Assembly (NCBI GenBank): GCA_035692985.1
Contig: DASSHG010000007.1
Coordinates: forward strand, 48,934-112,933
DNA length: 64,000 nucleotides
Source of the DNA: JARIHC01 sp035692985
Lineage (GTDB): Bacteria; Patescibacteriota; Saccharimonadia; Saccharimonadales; UBA4665
Reading direction: 5' to 3'
The translations under genes and the position numbers were made by a program. This document shows, in pieces, positions 16,659 to 25,948 of the stretch; position 1 is the stretch's first letter; each line of letters begins with the position of its first letter. The notes beneath the pieces were generated by a model. The model had not been told where the DNA came from, made no database searches, and saw nothing but the letters and a program-made list of their open reading frames with translations.

Positions 16659-17537
16659 ATGTATTCCGATATAGCCAGCAATAAACGTAAAACCGTCTTT
16701 ATCATGGCGGTCTTTTTGGCCTTTGTGGCGCTGATTATCTGGCTGTTCAGCAAATATTTGGGCGGCAGCACCGGTGTGTTTTACGGCGGTCTGGCAGGTG
16801 CTTTAATCTATGTGGCCATAACCTACTATAGCGGCGCCAAACTGGCGCTGGCCGTCAACCGGGCGCGCGAGATCCAAAAACGTGATAATCCGCGGCTCTA
16901 CCGCATTGTCGAAAACCTGGCGATTACCGACGGCCTGCCAACGCCGCGGGTTTTTATCATGGACGATCCGGCTCCTAACGCATTCGCTACCGGCCGCGAC
17001 CCGAAGAGCTCGGCTGTCTGCGTAACATCGGGATTGTTGGATATCATGGATGACCAGGAGCTACAGGGTGTACTGGCCCACGAAATGGGGCACGTCAAAA
17101 ATTATGATATCCGGGTAGCCATGGTGGCCTTCGCGCTAACGGCGATCATTTCGCTGCTGGCCGATATCATGTTGCGGCTGGTTTGGTTCAGCAATAATGA
17201 CCGCGATAACAACAACCAGCTGTTTATAATCCTTGGTTTGGTGGCGGCTATCCTGGCGCCGTTCGTAGCGCTACTGATCCAGATGGCAGTTTCACGCCAG
17301 CGCGAATATCTGGCCGACGCCACCGGCGCGCTGACTACCCGTTATCCCGAAGGCTTGGCCAGCGCCTTGGAGAAAATCAAAAAGACTGGCAGCGTGGCTA
17401 AGCACCAAAATACCGCCACGGCGCACCTGTTTTTTGCTAATCCGCTGAAAAAGGGCAGCTTGACCAGCTTGTTTAGCACCCATCCGCCGCTGGATGACCG
17501 TATCAAGCGGCTGCGCGATATGGATACGCACGTTTAG
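16659..17537 (+). CDS. htpX: Membrane zinc metalloprotease HtpX
   Basis: This M48 protease degrades damaged membrane proteins. The active site is H141-E-M-G-H145 in VLAHEMGHVKNYD, with the third ligand Glu in SRQREYLADATGA. Two N-terminal helices (about 12-32, 38-58) and two after the active site (about 150-172, 190-212) match the family. At 292 residues it is full length. It lies directly after lemA and forms a probable two-gene envelope-stress unit. Confidence 0.96.
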   Translation: MYSDIASNKRKTVFIMAVFLAFVALIIWLFSKYLGGSTGVFYGGLAGALIYVAITYYSGAKLALAVNRAREIQKRDNPRLYRIVENLAITDGLPTPRVFIMDDPAPNAFATGRDPKSSAVCVTSGLLDIMDDQELQGVLAHEMGHVKNYDIRVAMVAFALTAIISLLADIMLRLVWFSNNDRDNNNQLFIILGLVAAILAPFVALLIQMAVSRQREYLADATGALTTRYPEGLASALEKIKKTGSVAKHQNTATAHLFFANPLKKGSLTSLFSTHPPLDDRIKRLRDMDTHV

Positions 17538-17567
17538 CCAGACTGGATTCATCGTATAATAGACTCT

Positions 17568-18485
17568 ATGGCAAAAAAATCAGGGAAGAAATCCGGGGCC
17601 GGCAAGCCCAAAACCGTCATGTCCACTACCAAGCCGGCACTGGCGAAATTACCTAACGTTTGGGAATTGACCAAAACCGTGTGCCGGACGCTCTGGCAAA
17701 ATAGGAAACTGTTTATTGGCATTACGCTGATATACGGGCTGCTTAACCTGGTGCTGGTGCAGGGGCTGGCCGGCGGCACTGACGTGAACAGTCTGAAACA
17801 CAGCTTAAGCCAGGCTTTTACAGGCAATCTTGGCTCGTTGGGCTCGGCTCTCAGCGTATTTGTAGTGTTGGTTGGTTCGTCCGGTAACGGTTCCAGCCAG
17901 ACTGCCGGCGCCTACCAGTTGTCATTAGGTATTATGACCAGCTTGGCGGTTATTTGGGCGTTGCGCCAGGTGCTGGCCAGTACGCCGGTGCGCATCCGCG
18001 ACGCGTACTACCGCGGCATGTACCCCTTAGTGCCGTTTATTTTGGTGTTGTTGGTAATTGGCTTGCAGCTTCTACCGCTACTGGTTGGCTCGACGCTGTA
18101 TAACTTGGTGGTCGCCAACGGCATAGCTGTCGGCCTAGCTGAACGGCTAGGGTGGCTGCTGCTGTTCATTCTGGCCGCCGCCTGGAGTATTTACATGATC
18201 AGCTCGTCGCTGTTCGCCCTGTATATCGTCACGCTGCCCGATATGACGCCGCTCAAAGCCCTGCGCTCGGCCCGCGACCTGGTGCGCGGCCGCCGGTGGA
18301 TTATTATCTGGAAACTGATTTGTTTACCAGTAATTTTACTAATAGTGGCGGCAGTTATCATGGTGCCGATTATTATCGGGCTGACTTTTCTGGCCCAGTG
18401 GGTTTTCTTCCTGTTGACGATGTTTGCCCTGGTGGCCGTGCATACCTATGCGTATACGCTTTACCGGGAGCTTTTGAATGAGTAG
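17568..18485 (+). CDS. Multi-pass membrane protein of unknown function
   Basis: This 305-residue protein begins with a Lys-rich stretch (KKSGKKSGAGKPK) followed by about six hydrophobic helices from residue 45 to the end. A conserved-looking loop DMTPLKALRSARDLVRGRRW precedes the last two helices; similar loops occur in DUF-type integral membrane proteins of Gram-positives. No function can be assigned. TATAAT (17555-17560) lies exactly 7 bp before the ATG, the leaderless pattern. It overlaps ligA by 8 bp. Confidence 0.75.
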   Translation: MAKKSGKKSGAGKPKTVMSTTKPALAKLPNVWELTKTVCRTLWQNRKLFIGITLIYGLLNLVLVQGLAGGTDVNSLKHSLSQAFTGNLGSLGSALSVFVVLVGSSGNGSSQTAGAYQLSLGIMTSLAVIWALRQVLASTPVRIRDAYYRGMYPLVPFILVLLVIGLQLLPLLVGSTLYNLVVANGIAVGLAERLGWLLLFILAAAWSIYMISSSLFALYIVTLPDMTPLKALRSARDLVRGRRWIIIWKLICLPVILLIVAAVIMVPIIIGLTFLAQWVFFLLTMFALVAVHTYAYTLYRELLNE

Positions 18486-20508
18486 TAAGCCGTCCAGGCA
18501 GCAGGCCGAAAAAAGGCTGGCCGAGCTGCGCCAGCTGATGGCTAAATATTCTTACGAATATTACGTGCTTGACCAACCGACTGTCTCGGATGCTGTCTAT
18601 GACGGGCTGATGCGGGAGTTGAAAAAACTGGAAGCCGATTATCCGGAACTGGTCACGCCGGACAGTCCGACCCAGCGGGTCGGCGGCCAGCCGCTGGACA
18701 AATTCACCAAGGTCCGGCATTCCACGAGGATGCTCAGCTTGAACGACGTATTTAGCCGCCAAGACATCGAGGCATGGGTTAAGAGGACTGAAAAGTTAAT
18801 GCCCGGCCGCCAGCATGAATTTTTTTGCGATATCAAGATGGATGGCCTGGCCTGCGCCCTGGTGTACCAGAACGGCGAACTGATCCAGGCGGTTACACGC
18901 GGCGACGGCACGGTTGGCGAGGATGTAACGATGAACGTCCGCACTATCAAGAGCGTGCCGCTGCGGTTCAGGCGCGAAAAAAAGTTTGAAGACTTTTCGC
19001 GCGGCCGGACCGAGATCCGCGGCGAGATCATTATGTACAAAAAGGATTTCGAGCGCCTGAACCGCCAGCGCGAGGCGGCCGGACTGCCGGTCTACGCCAA
19101 TCCGCGCAACCTGAGCGCCGGCAGCATCCGTCAGCTGGACCCCCAGCTGACGGCAGCCCGGCCGCTGCGTTTCAAAGCCTATGACCTGATCCGCGATAAT
19201 CCCGCCGAGGTGCCAACTCATATGTACGCCTACGAAACTCTGCGGGCGCTGGGTGTTGCCGCTAACCGCGAAGCCCGGGTTTTCAAAACACTGGATGAAG
19301 TTATGAAGTTCGTCGACATATGGAACGAGAAACGACACGAGTTGCCATTTAATACCGACGGACTGGTTATTAAAATCAACGACCGTGAGTTGTACGCCGG
19401 TCTGGGCGTAGTCGGCAAGAACCCGCGGGCCGCGGTGGCCTATAAATACCCGGCTGAAGAGGCCACGACCATTGTCAAAGATATCGTGATCAGTATTGGC
19501 CGGACCGGCGCCGCCACGCCGGTAGCCGTTTTCGACCCGGTGGTGGTGGCTGGTACTACAGTCCAGCATGCCAGCCTGCATAACGCCGATGAAATCGGAC
19601 GTAAAGACATCCGCACCGGCGACACAGTTGTAATTTTTAAAGCGGGTGACATCATTCCCCAGGTGGAGCATGTCCTCACCGAGCTCCGTCCTAAAACAGC
19701 CAAGAAGTTCGATATGGAAAAAGAGCTGGAACGCCAGTATCCAGAGCTAGCTTTTGAGCGCCCCGCCGGTGAAGCCGTCTACAGGGTCAAGGGCGCTACC
19801 GGGCCGCTGCTGCTCAAAAAAGGCTTGGAGCACTTTGCCTCCAAGGGCGCGCTGGACATCGATACGCTCGGTGAAAAAAACGTTGTCGCCCTGGTGGATG
19901 CCGGCCTAGTCAAAGACGCCGCCGATCTCTACACGTTGGATAAGTCCAAAGTACTGGAGCTAGAACGGTTCGCCGACATATCCGCTCAAAAACTTGTCGA
20001 TGCCATCGCCGAAAAACGTCAGCCGGAACTGCCGCGCTTCATTTACGGCTTGGGTATCCGGCATGTTGGCACCCAAACCGCCATTGACCTGGCGGAAGCG
20101 TTCGGATCGCTGGATAAACTAGCCGCCGCTACGCTCGATGAATTGATGGCTGTGGAAGGCGTCGGCGAGGTGGTGGCGGAATCCATCGTTGGCTGGTTCG
20201 CCGATCCGGACAGCCGGGAACTGCTCAATAAATTCGCTAAATTAGGCGTCAGGCCGGTCTATCAATCCCGTGCCAAAGGCCCGTTGCACGGAAAAAATTT
20301 TGCCATCACCGGCGCGCTAGAAAGCATGGGCCGTGATCTGGCGGCCGAACGGGTGCGCAAGCTGGGTGGCACCTTTCAGTCTTCGGTGGGCAAAGACACG
20401 GATTACCTGGTAGTTGGTGCCAATGTTGGCGAGTCCAAACTCAAAAAAGCCCGTGCCTTCGGCACCAACCAACTCAATGAGCAGGAATTCCTGAAACTTA
20501 TCCAATGA
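18478..20508 (+). CDS. ligA: NAD-dependent DNA ligase
   Basis: This enzyme seals nicks in replication and repair. Domain Ia (YSYEYYVLDQPTVSDAVYD) is followed by the nucleotidyltransferase domain with catalytic K120 in DIKMDGLA. An OB fold, helix-hairpin-helix repeats and a C-terminal BRCT (about 600-676) complete it. At 676 residues it is full length. The four Cys of the zinc finger that normally lies between OB and HhH are all missing: the segment at about 418-455 keeps GEAVYRV and ALDIDTLGEKN but contains no Cys. The start overlaps the upstream membrane-protein gene. Confidence 0.97.
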   Translation: MSSKPSRQQAEKRLAELRQLMAKYSYEYYVLDQPTVSDAVYDGLMRELKKLEADYPELVTPDSPTQRVGGQPLDKFTKVRHSTRMLSLNDVFSRQDIEAWVKRTEKLMPGRQHEFFCDIKMDGLACALVYQNGELIQAVTRGDGTVGEDVTMNVRTIKSVPLRFRREKKFEDFSRGRTEIRGEIIMYKKDFERLNRQREAAGLPVYANPRNLSAGSIRQLDPQLTAARPLRFKAYDLIRDNPAEVPTHMYAYETLRALGVAANREARVFKTLDEVMKFVDIWNEKRHELPFNTDGLVIKINDRELYAGLGVVGKNPRAAVAYKYPAEEATTIVKDIVISIGRTGAATPVAVFDPVVVAGTTVQHASLHNADEIGRKDIRTGDTVVIFKAGDIIPQVEHVLTELRPKTAKKFDMEKELERQYPELAFERPAGEAVYRVKGATGPLLLKKGLEHFASKGALDIDTLGEKNVVALVDAGLVKDAADLYTLDKSKVLELERFADISAQKLVDAIAEKRQPELPRFIYGLGIRHVGTQTAIDLAEAFGSLDKLAAATLDELMAVEGVGEVVAESIVGWFADPDSRELLNKFAKLGVRPVYQSRAKGPLHGKNFAITGALESMGRDLAAERVRKLGGTFQSSVGKDTDYLVVGANVGESKLKKARAFGTNQLNEQEFLKLIQ

Positions 20509-21230
20509 CAACCAACAAAACTACCACGCTTAATTGTTTTTCGCCGCCGGTGATGGCAGCGACTATGATAATCGAAGTGTCGTTGGCGATTTACACGCTG
20601 TGGCGTTATAAAATGACCGTGGTTACGCGGCTGGCGGTCATTATGTTGTTGGCTCTGGCAACTTTCCAGTTGGCCGAATATTTTGTCTGCACAGGCTTGG
20701 GTTCAATGGCCGCGCCCTGGTCACGCGTCGGGTTTGTGGCTATTACGGCGTTGCCGCCGCTGGGCTTGCATCTTATGCATGCGTTGGCCGGCAAGCCCAG
20801 TCGCCGGCTGGTCTATGCCGCTTATGCCGTTATGACGGCCTATATGGCTTTCTTTTTGTTCTCATCCGGCACTTTTACCGGCCACAAATGTACCGGTAAT
20901 TATGTGATTTTCCAGTTTACGGCTAATGTCACCGGCACTTACAGCGTCTATTATTTTGGCTGGTTGCTAGCTGGCATCGGACTTGGTTTTAAGTGGGCCA
21001 ACGAGCTAAAAGCCAAAGGCCGCCAAGCGTCCAGACGACTGCAAGCCGTCCAGGGGCTAATCCTGGGCTATCTGGTTTTTTTGGTGCCGGCGGCGCTGTC
21101 TATGACAGTTAAGCCGGGTGCCCGACGTGGCGTTCCCAGCGTACTCTGCGGCTTCGCGGTGTTGCTGGCCCTGGTTCTAGTTCTCTACGTTTTGCCACGG
21201 GCCACCGATAAACGCGGCGCCAAGCCTTGA
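20505..21230 (+). CDS. Seven-helix membrane protein of unknown function
   Basis: This 241-residue protein has about seven hydrophobic segments (near 15-33, 38-58, 70-90, 100-118, 135-160, 180-200, 212-232). Topology and the helix-2 LAEYFVCTG and helix-3 ALPPLGLHLMHAL patterns resemble 7TM input domains of some histidine kinases, but no catalytic domain follows. It overlaps the ligA stop by 4 bp (ATGA), so it is translationally coupled. The function is unknown. Confidence 0.75.
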   Translation: MTTNKTTTLNCFSPPVMAATMIIEVSLAIYTLWRYKMTVVTRLAVIMLLALATFQLAEYFVCTGLGSMAAPWSRVGFVAITALPPLGLHLMHALAGKPSRRLVYAAYAVMTAYMAFFLFSSGTFTGHKCTGNYVIFQFTANVTGTYSVYYFGWLLAGIGLGFKWANELKAKGRQASRRLQAVQGLILGYLVFLVPAALSMTVKPGARRGVPSVLCGFAVLLALVLVLYVLPRATDKRGAKP

Positions 21231-21365
21231 CAAAAACGCCAAATTAATTATGCTTAATACCAGGTCGTGCGCACTGCGGCGCGTAAAAACAAAAACAAAA
21301 AAATATTTGCCCGCCGCCGGGTGGGCGCGCACGAAACATTTATTACATGACGGCAGGTCCCGCCT

Positions 21366-22295
21366 ATGATTAAGTATTTTCACAGAAGCCTAAAAGGCAA
21401 AACGCTCCAAGAGGAGACTAAGCCGCTGCGCAGCAGCTGGATCTATGCCGAGGCGCCTAGTGGCAGAGAGATTAAAGACCTGGCTAAGCGGTTTAAGCTT
21501 GAGCCCGGTTATCTGGAAGACGCCGTTGACGAGGACGAAATGCCGCGTCTGGAGCACGAAGACGGCCAAACCTATATTTTTGTACGCTACGCGCACCCAA
21601 CCAAAAATGGCGAGATAGATACGGCGCCGCTGCTGATAATCTTCGGACAGGAGCATGTTATTACCGTTTCGCCGGCCCATCTGCCGGTGCTGGACGCTTT
21701 CCGCCGCGGCCGGATAAACGCCGCCACTACCCAGCGGGCCAAGTTGATCCTGCTGATGTTATCCCAGATCAGCGACCAGTACGACATATACCTGAACCAA
21801 ACCAGCCGCAAGATCAAGGCTATACGTTCGCGGCTGCGCGGCCAGACCGTCACCAACCAAGACTTGATTGACTTCGTGACCATAGAAGACGAGCTTAACG
21901 AGTTCCTGGCTTCGCTGCTGCCAAACAATGCCACCTTGCGCCGCCTCTTAGTTGGCCGGCATATCCCGTTATTTGAAGAAGACCAGGATATCGTCGAAGA
22001 CCTATTGCTCAATAACGAGCAATCCATTGAGGCGATCCGTTCCAACCTGCGTTCCATCAGTAACATCCGCGATGCCTATTCAGCCATTAGCAGCAATAAC
22101 CTGAACCGTATCATTACCTTGTTGACCTTGGCAACTATTCTGATCGCCCTGCCGAACGTCTTCTTTGGTATGTACGGCATGAACGTTCACTTGCCGTACC
22201 AGCGCGCTCACTGGGCATTCGAAACCATTATTGCAATCAACCTGGTGCTGATCATCGCCATCATCGCCTTCGTCCGCAAAAAACGCATCATCTAG
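21366..22295 (+). CDS. corA: CorA-family magnesium/divalent cation transporter
   Basis: This forms a pentameric Mg2+ channel. A large cytoplasmic domain (1-245) is followed by two transmembrane helices (about 250-272 and 285-303). The selectivity motif YGMN is seen in FFGMYGMNVHLPY. The length of 309 residues and the basic C-terminus (RKKRII) are typical. The 135-bp upstream gap contains a GC-rich self-complementary stretch near 21269-21345. Confidence 0.95.
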   Translation: MIKYFHRSLKGKTLQEETKPLRSSWIYAEAPSGREIKDLAKRFKLEPGYLEDAVDEDEMPRLEHEDGQTYIFVRYAHPTKNGEIDTAPLLIIFGQEHVITVSPAHLPVLDAFRRGRINAATTQRAKLILLMLSQISDQYDIYLNQTSRKIKAIRSRLRGQTVTNQDLIDFVTIEDELNEFLASLLPNNATLRRLLVGRHIPLFEEDQDIVEDLLLNNEQSIEAIRSNLRSISNIRDAYSAISSNNLNRIITLLTLATILIALPNVFFGMYGMNVHLPYQRAHWAFETIIAINLVLIIAIIAFVRKKRII

Positions 22296-22311
22296 GTGTA
22301 TAATTCCAAGC

Positions 22312-22638
22312 ATGAGCCTACGCCGCCGCGACCCGAACCGTCCGCGCACAGATATGGAGGTTATGGAGGATTTTCGCAAGGCGAAAGACCTGCCCGCTGT
22401 ATCGAGGGTTGTTGGCGGAACAAGACGGGTTTATTACGAGCACCCGGACAGGGTAAGGGTCATTCATGGCAGGAACCTTCCATTCCAGGCGGTCGGTCGT
22501 TTGGCTGCCGAGGCTGAGCGCCGAGGTGTTAGCAAAGATGAGCTGGCTGAAGAACTCGAATTGATTCAAGAACCGGAAGACCGTTCGCTACCGGCGCGGA
22601 TCGGTGAGCGGGTTATCCAGGCGATAGGCCTCCGATAG
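22312..22638 (+). CDS. Small basic hypothetical protein
   Basis: I do not recognise this 108-residue soluble protein. It is Arg-rich at the N-terminus (SLRRRDPNRPRTD) with a predicted helical acidic segment (SKDELAEELELIQEPED). TATAAT (22299-22304) sits exactly 7 bp before the ATG, supporting a leaderless but real gene. It lies between corA and tRNA-Ala. Confidence 0.6.
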   Translation: MSLRRRDPNRPRTDMEVMEDFRKAKDLPAVSRVVGGTRRVYYEHPDRVRVIHGRNLPFQAVGRLAAEAERRGVSKDELAEELELIQEPEDRSLPARIGERVIQAIGLR

Positions 22639-22693
22639 CTCGCGCTTTCTTTTTTACCCCTGTTTTGGTAGAATTAGCCTTGTTCTGGAACGT

Positions 22694-22770
22694 GGGGATA
22701 TAGCTCAGTTGGCTAGAGCGCTTGTATGGCATACAAGAGGTCCGGGGTTCAAGTCCCCGTATCTCCACCA
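22694..22770 (+). tRNA. tRNA-Ala (anticodon GGC)
   Basis: The gene is 77 nt with an encoded CCA. The acceptor stem is GGGGATA/TATCTCC with one G-U pair. The anticodon stem CTTGT/ACAAG encloses ATGGCAT. A TAGAAT -10 lies about 20 bp upstream. Confidence 0.95.
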
Positions 22771-22971
22771 ATTCTTAAAGCTATGACAGAATTTTTGACG
22801 CATGATAAATTTTGGGATACGACGGCACCAATTCCGTCATTTGATAAGTTGTCACTACCTAGTGCTTATATTATCCGTCGAATGACCGCCATTGATTTTA
22901 TTAATATTCCGCACCATCCTTACCCAAAAGTTGATAATTAACGGTTTTTTCTATAAAATACCTCTGTTAAT

Positions 22972-23047
22972 GGCTCTTTAGCTCAGTTGGTAGAGCAGAG
23001 GCTTGAAGAGCCTTGTGTCCTCGGTTCGAGTCCGAGAGGAGCCACCA
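22972..23047 (+). tRNA. tRNA-Phe (anticodon GAA)
   Basis: The gene is 76 nt with an encoded CCA. The acceptor stem is GGCTCTT/AGGAGCC with a wobble pair. The anticodon stem GAGGC/GCCTT encloses TTGAAGA. TATAAA lies about 15 bp upstream. Confidence 0.93.
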
Positions 23048-23188
23048 AAAAGATGTCAGCATAGGCTGGCATTTTTCATTATGAACCCGGATACTCCAGA
23101 ATCTTTAAATCCTATATTATTCTGTGTAATATTTAACTTTCTTACACGTGCACGGTGCTACAATGGGAAGATTAATTAGGGAGGTGCA

Positions 23189-24049
23189 ATGCATTATAAA
23201 TATAGTTTAGAAAACGGGGTTACTAAAATTAGAAGTAAACTACGGGCGATTAAGCTGATGACGGCATTGAGCGCGACAGGCGTAGTTGCCGCCGCGGCTC
23301 TTCCGATAGCCGCGTCTGCCGCGGGCTCTCAAGTGGTCGTTACGCCGACCAATACACAGGGTTGGTCAACGGCTGACACCCGCACGGGCGGAGCCGTAAA
23401 CTTCGTCGCCGATAGTACCGCGCCGGGCAGTCCGCATACGGGGGCGCTTCAACTGACGACCGATGCGACCACAACGTCTAAAGCCCAGTATCTGCACGAT
23501 GCGAATACGCCACTTGCTAATGTCACTGACCTAAGCTACTCCACCAAGCAGAACTCTGCTTCATTCGCTGAAGGCGACGCTTCGTACCAGATCCCCGTGG
23601 AGTTAAATGGCAGCTCAGGGTTCTCTACTCTAGTCTATGAACCTTACCAGAACCCTACACAAGGGACAGTAACGCCTGGCGTTTGGCAACAATGGGACGT
23701 TGACCAGGGATTGTTCTGGTCGAGCAGGACCGTCACGTGTTCCAACGGTACTATAGTTGGCACTGCCGGCGGTCCGGCCACGTACACACTGGCCCAGATA
23801 AATTCTATCTGTCCGGACGCGGTGGCTGTAGGTTTTGGCGTAAATGTCGGCTCTAATAACCCCGGCTACGATGTCGAAGCAGACTTAGTAAACTTCAACG
23901 GTACTACCTATAACTTTGAACCGTTCCAAACTCCTTCGGACAAGGATGCCTGCAAGAAAGACGGGTACAAGACCCTGACCGACCAAAATGGCCAGCCGTT
24001 CAGGAACCAGGGCCAGTGTGTCAGCTGGACCAACGGGCGCGGCCAATAA
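23189..24049 (+). CDS. Secreted extracellular protein of unknown function
   Basis: This 286-residue protein has an N-terminal signal peptide (about 18-45, ending ASAAG). The mature part is rich in Ser, Thr, Asn and Gly and looks all-beta. The C-terminus carries DACKKDGYKTL...NQGQCVSW, a two-Cys motif common at the end of secreted proteins of Actinobacteria and related groups and probably disulphide bonded. A second Cys pair (VTCSNG, SICPD) lies in the middle. It has a strong Shine-Dalgarno (AGGGAGG) with TACAAT about 25 bp upstream, so it is a leadered and possibly well-expressed gene. The function is unknown. Confidence 0.8.
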   Translation: MHYKYSLENGVTKIRSKLRAIKLMTALSATGVVAAAALPIAASAAGSQVVVTPTNTQGWSTADTRTGGAVNFVADSTAPGSPHTGALQLTTDATTTSKAQYLHDANTPLANVTDLSYSTKQNSASFAEGDASYQIPVELNGSSGFSTLVYEPYQNPTQGTVTPGVWQQWDVDQGLFWSSRTVTCSNGTIVGTAGGPATYTLAQINSICPDAVAVGFGVNVGSNNPGYDVEADLVNFNGTTYNFEPFQTPSDKDACKKDGYKTLTDQNGQPFRNQGQCVSWTNGRGQ

Positions 24050-24076
24050 TACAAAAAAGACAGAAGCGGTCTCTGG

Positions 24077-24100
24077 GAACGCGGGCAAAAGTCCGCGTTC
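24077..24100 (+). terminator. Hairpin after the secreted-protein gene
   Basis: Arms GAACGCGG (24077-24084) and CCGCGTTC (24093-24100) enclose an 8-nt A-rich loop and are followed by TTGGCATTT. It is a probable weak terminator with an imperfect T-tract. Confidence 0.6.
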
Positions 24101-24142
24101 TTGGCATTTCATAGGTGTTTTGCTATAATTCAACCCTGTTAC

Positions 24143-24218
24143 GCGGGTGTAGCTCAGCTGATAGAGCGCTTCCTTGCCAAGGAAGAGGCCACGGGTTTAA
24201 GTCCCGTCACCCGCACCA
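24143..24218 (+). tRNA. tRNA-Gly (anticodon GCC)
   Basis: The gene is 76 nt with an encoded CCA. The acceptor stem is GCGGGTG/CACCCGC. The anticodon stem CTTCC/GGAAG encloses TTGCCAA. TATAAT at 24124-24129 is the -10 element. Confidence 0.95.
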
Positions 24219-24234
24219 ATCATGTTAATCTGTC

Positions 24235-24258
24235 AAATACGCCCTTGGGCGTATTTTT
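24235..24258 (+). terminator. Intrinsic terminator after tRNA-Gly
   Basis: The 10-bp arms AAATACGCCC and GGGCGTATTT are separated by TT and merge into a T-run. Confidence 0.85.
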
Positions 24259-24272
24259 GCTACCATTAATTT

Positions 24273-24851
24273 ATGAGCGATTCCACCAATTATGAAATAG
24301 TTGAGTTCCATGGTCAGCCAGCGTTTCGTGAATGGCTTATGGTTCACGGCACAGACACTGACGGTATTTGGCTCAAAATATATAAGAAAGCTTCAAGTGT
24401 AGCCTCCATAACCTACGCCGAAGCATTAGACGAAGCTTTGTGTTTCGGGTGGATTGACGGCCAAAAGAAAAGCTATGATGAACTTTCTTTTTTGCAGAAA
24501 TTCACGCCTCGGCGACCTAGAAGCATGTGGTCCAAACGAAATATTGAGCATATTAATCGGCTAAAAGAAGCTGGTCAAATAATGCCAGGTGGCCTGTTAG
24601 AAGTTGAAAAGGCGCAAGCAGACGGACGCTGGCAGGCGGCCTATGACGCAGCGACAGATATGCAGGCTCCTGACTACTTTTCTAAAGAGCTTAGCAAACA
24701 CCCGAAAGCCGAGTCATTCTACGCTACCCTCAACAAAGCTAATACCTACGCTATCGCTTGGCGTTTACAAACTGCCAAGACCGAAGCGACCCGCTTGCGC
24801 AGGATGGAAAAAATCATTGCAATGCTGGGCGCAGGCAAGAAGTTGCACTAG
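24273..24851 (+). CDS. YdeI/OmpD-associated family protein
   Basis: This 192-residue cytoplasmic protein carries the family pattern: EWLMVHGTDTDGIWLKIYKK, SITYAEALDEALCFGWIDG, FTPRRPRSMWSKRN. The C-terminal part resembles the bacteriocin-protection module (FSKELSKHPKAESFYATLNKAN). Relatives are linked to resistance to antimicrobial peptides or polymyxin in enterobacteria, but the mechanism is not known. A shorter relative holding only the C-terminal type of module lies at 27567-27866 on the other strand. Confidence 0.88.
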   Translation: MSDSTNYEIVEFHGQPAFREWLMVHGTDTDGIWLKIYKKASSVASITYAEALDEALCFGWIDGQKKSYDELSFLQKFTPRRPRSMWSKRNIEHINRLKEAGQIMPGGLLEVEKAQADGRWQAAYDAATDMQAPDYFSKELSKHPKAESFYATLNKANTYAIAWRLQTAKTEATRLRRMEKIIAMLGAGKKLH

Positions 24852-24976
24852 TAAATAATTTTGATGACGATACTCTGCCAGCTATTGCAATTCCAGGTGC
24901 TTGCGTTGGCTCTATGAGTATCCACTCAAAAAGTTTAAGTAGATTCTGTTCGACTGCACCAACCATAAGCGTTTTA

Positions 24977-24998
24977 ACCTCTGAGACAGAGGTCTTTT
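24977..24998 (+). terminator. Intrinsic terminator before the creatininase gene
   Basis: Arms ACCTCTG and CAGAGGT with an AGA loop are followed by CTTTT. A TATACT -10 for the next gene starts at 25001, so termination and re-initiation are almost adjacent. Confidence 0.75.
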
Positions 24999-25014
24999 GC
25001 TATACTCATAGCTA

Positions 25015-25710
25015 ATGATTTATATAGACCAAACGAAAGACTCTATACGCGACTGTTTATCACTACCTGTTATTTTGCCGCTTGGTTCGGTTGAGCAGCA
25101 TGGCGGACACCTCCCTCTATCAACTGACACAGCAACGTCGTCTAAAGTCGTTGAGGAAGCAGAGCAGCACAGTCCAAACACCATGATTACTCTTCCTGTT
25201 CAGTGGGTCGGTCATGCAGGTGAGCATATGGCATTCCCTGGAACGCTGTCCATATCGCAGGCGACCCTAGCAAGCTACTTAGAGGATATATTAAGATCAC
25301 TGGAACATTCAGGATTTAGCAAATTGATCATTGTTAACAGCCATGGTGGTAACGATATATTGCTCGACAAGCTCGTTAGATCTTGGAGCGGCAACATAAA
25401 ACTTATTATCTACGACGTATGGAGTAAGGAAGCTGATGAGTTGGGTGCTGAATTATTTGGCGGTAGCGACAATCACGCGGGAGATACAGAATCGTCGGTT
25501 ATGGCTACAATACGTCCAGATTTAGTCAAGAACCAGGTAATTACTAATGGCTATGTTGAGCCTGCGGAAAGCACTAGCGATAGTCCTCTCAACATGTCAG
25601 AAAATGGTGTCGATAATTTCAAGCCCGATATTATTATTGACCGAAAGAAAGCAGAGCCAATTCTTGAGCAGATGGTTATTGACTTCATAAGATTCGTAGA
25701 TAGCGTGTAA
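25015..25710 (+). CDS. Creatininase-family metal-dependent amidohydrolase
   Basis: The 231-residue protein belongs to the creatinine amidohydrolase fold, which also includes FAPy deformylases and MftE-type peptidases. Metal ligands are recognisable: E27 and H29 in GSVEQHGGH, D38 in STDTAT, His in NSHGGN and Glu in HAGDTESS. Substrate cannot be decided, as no creatine or mycofactocin genes are nearby. TATACT at 25001-25006 lies 8 bp before the ATG. The 238-bp gap downstream holds a small GGC-TTCG-GCC hairpin and the promoter of the next gene, nothing else that I recognise. Confidence 0.9.
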   Translation: MIYIDQTKDSIRDCLSLPVILPLGSVEQHGGHLPLSTDTATSSKVVEEAEQHSPNTMITLPVQWVGHAGEHMAFPGTLSISQATLASYLEDILRSLEHSGFSKLIIVNSHGGNDILLDKLVRSWSGNIKLIIYDVWSKEADELGAELFGGSDNHAGDTESSVMATIRPDLVKNQVITNGYVEPAESTSDSPLNMSENGVDNFKPDIIIDRKKAEPILEQMVIDFIRFVDSV

Positions 25711-25948
25711 CTCCCACCTCCTGCTTAAGGGCTTCGGCCTAACAAGTACTTCTGATATGGAATTGCCAGAATTTTACGCCAACGGGCAATTTCATCAGTA
25801 ATTTTGTGTAAACTTTTACTCACATACAGCACCATTCGAACATTTTGGGCGTTTCGATGTACTTTTTACCTTTAGGGTAGGTATATTCTAAACAGACGTT
25901 ATAATGAAGCAAGTTATAAGATAACAACCAATTTAAGGAGAGATAGAC

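Noticed and set aside
18796..19671. 291-codon minus-strand ORF opposite ligA
   Set aside because: It lies wholly within the conserved ligase gene and its translation has shadow-like composition.
22600..22690. Terminator at the T-rich stretch after the gene at 22312
   Set aside because: A T-run is present but no stable stem precedes it.
22783..22941. 52-codon ORF between tRNA-Ala and tRNA-Phe
   Set aside because: It has no -10 or Shine-Dalgarno at a useful distance and no recognisable domain; a chance ORF is likely.
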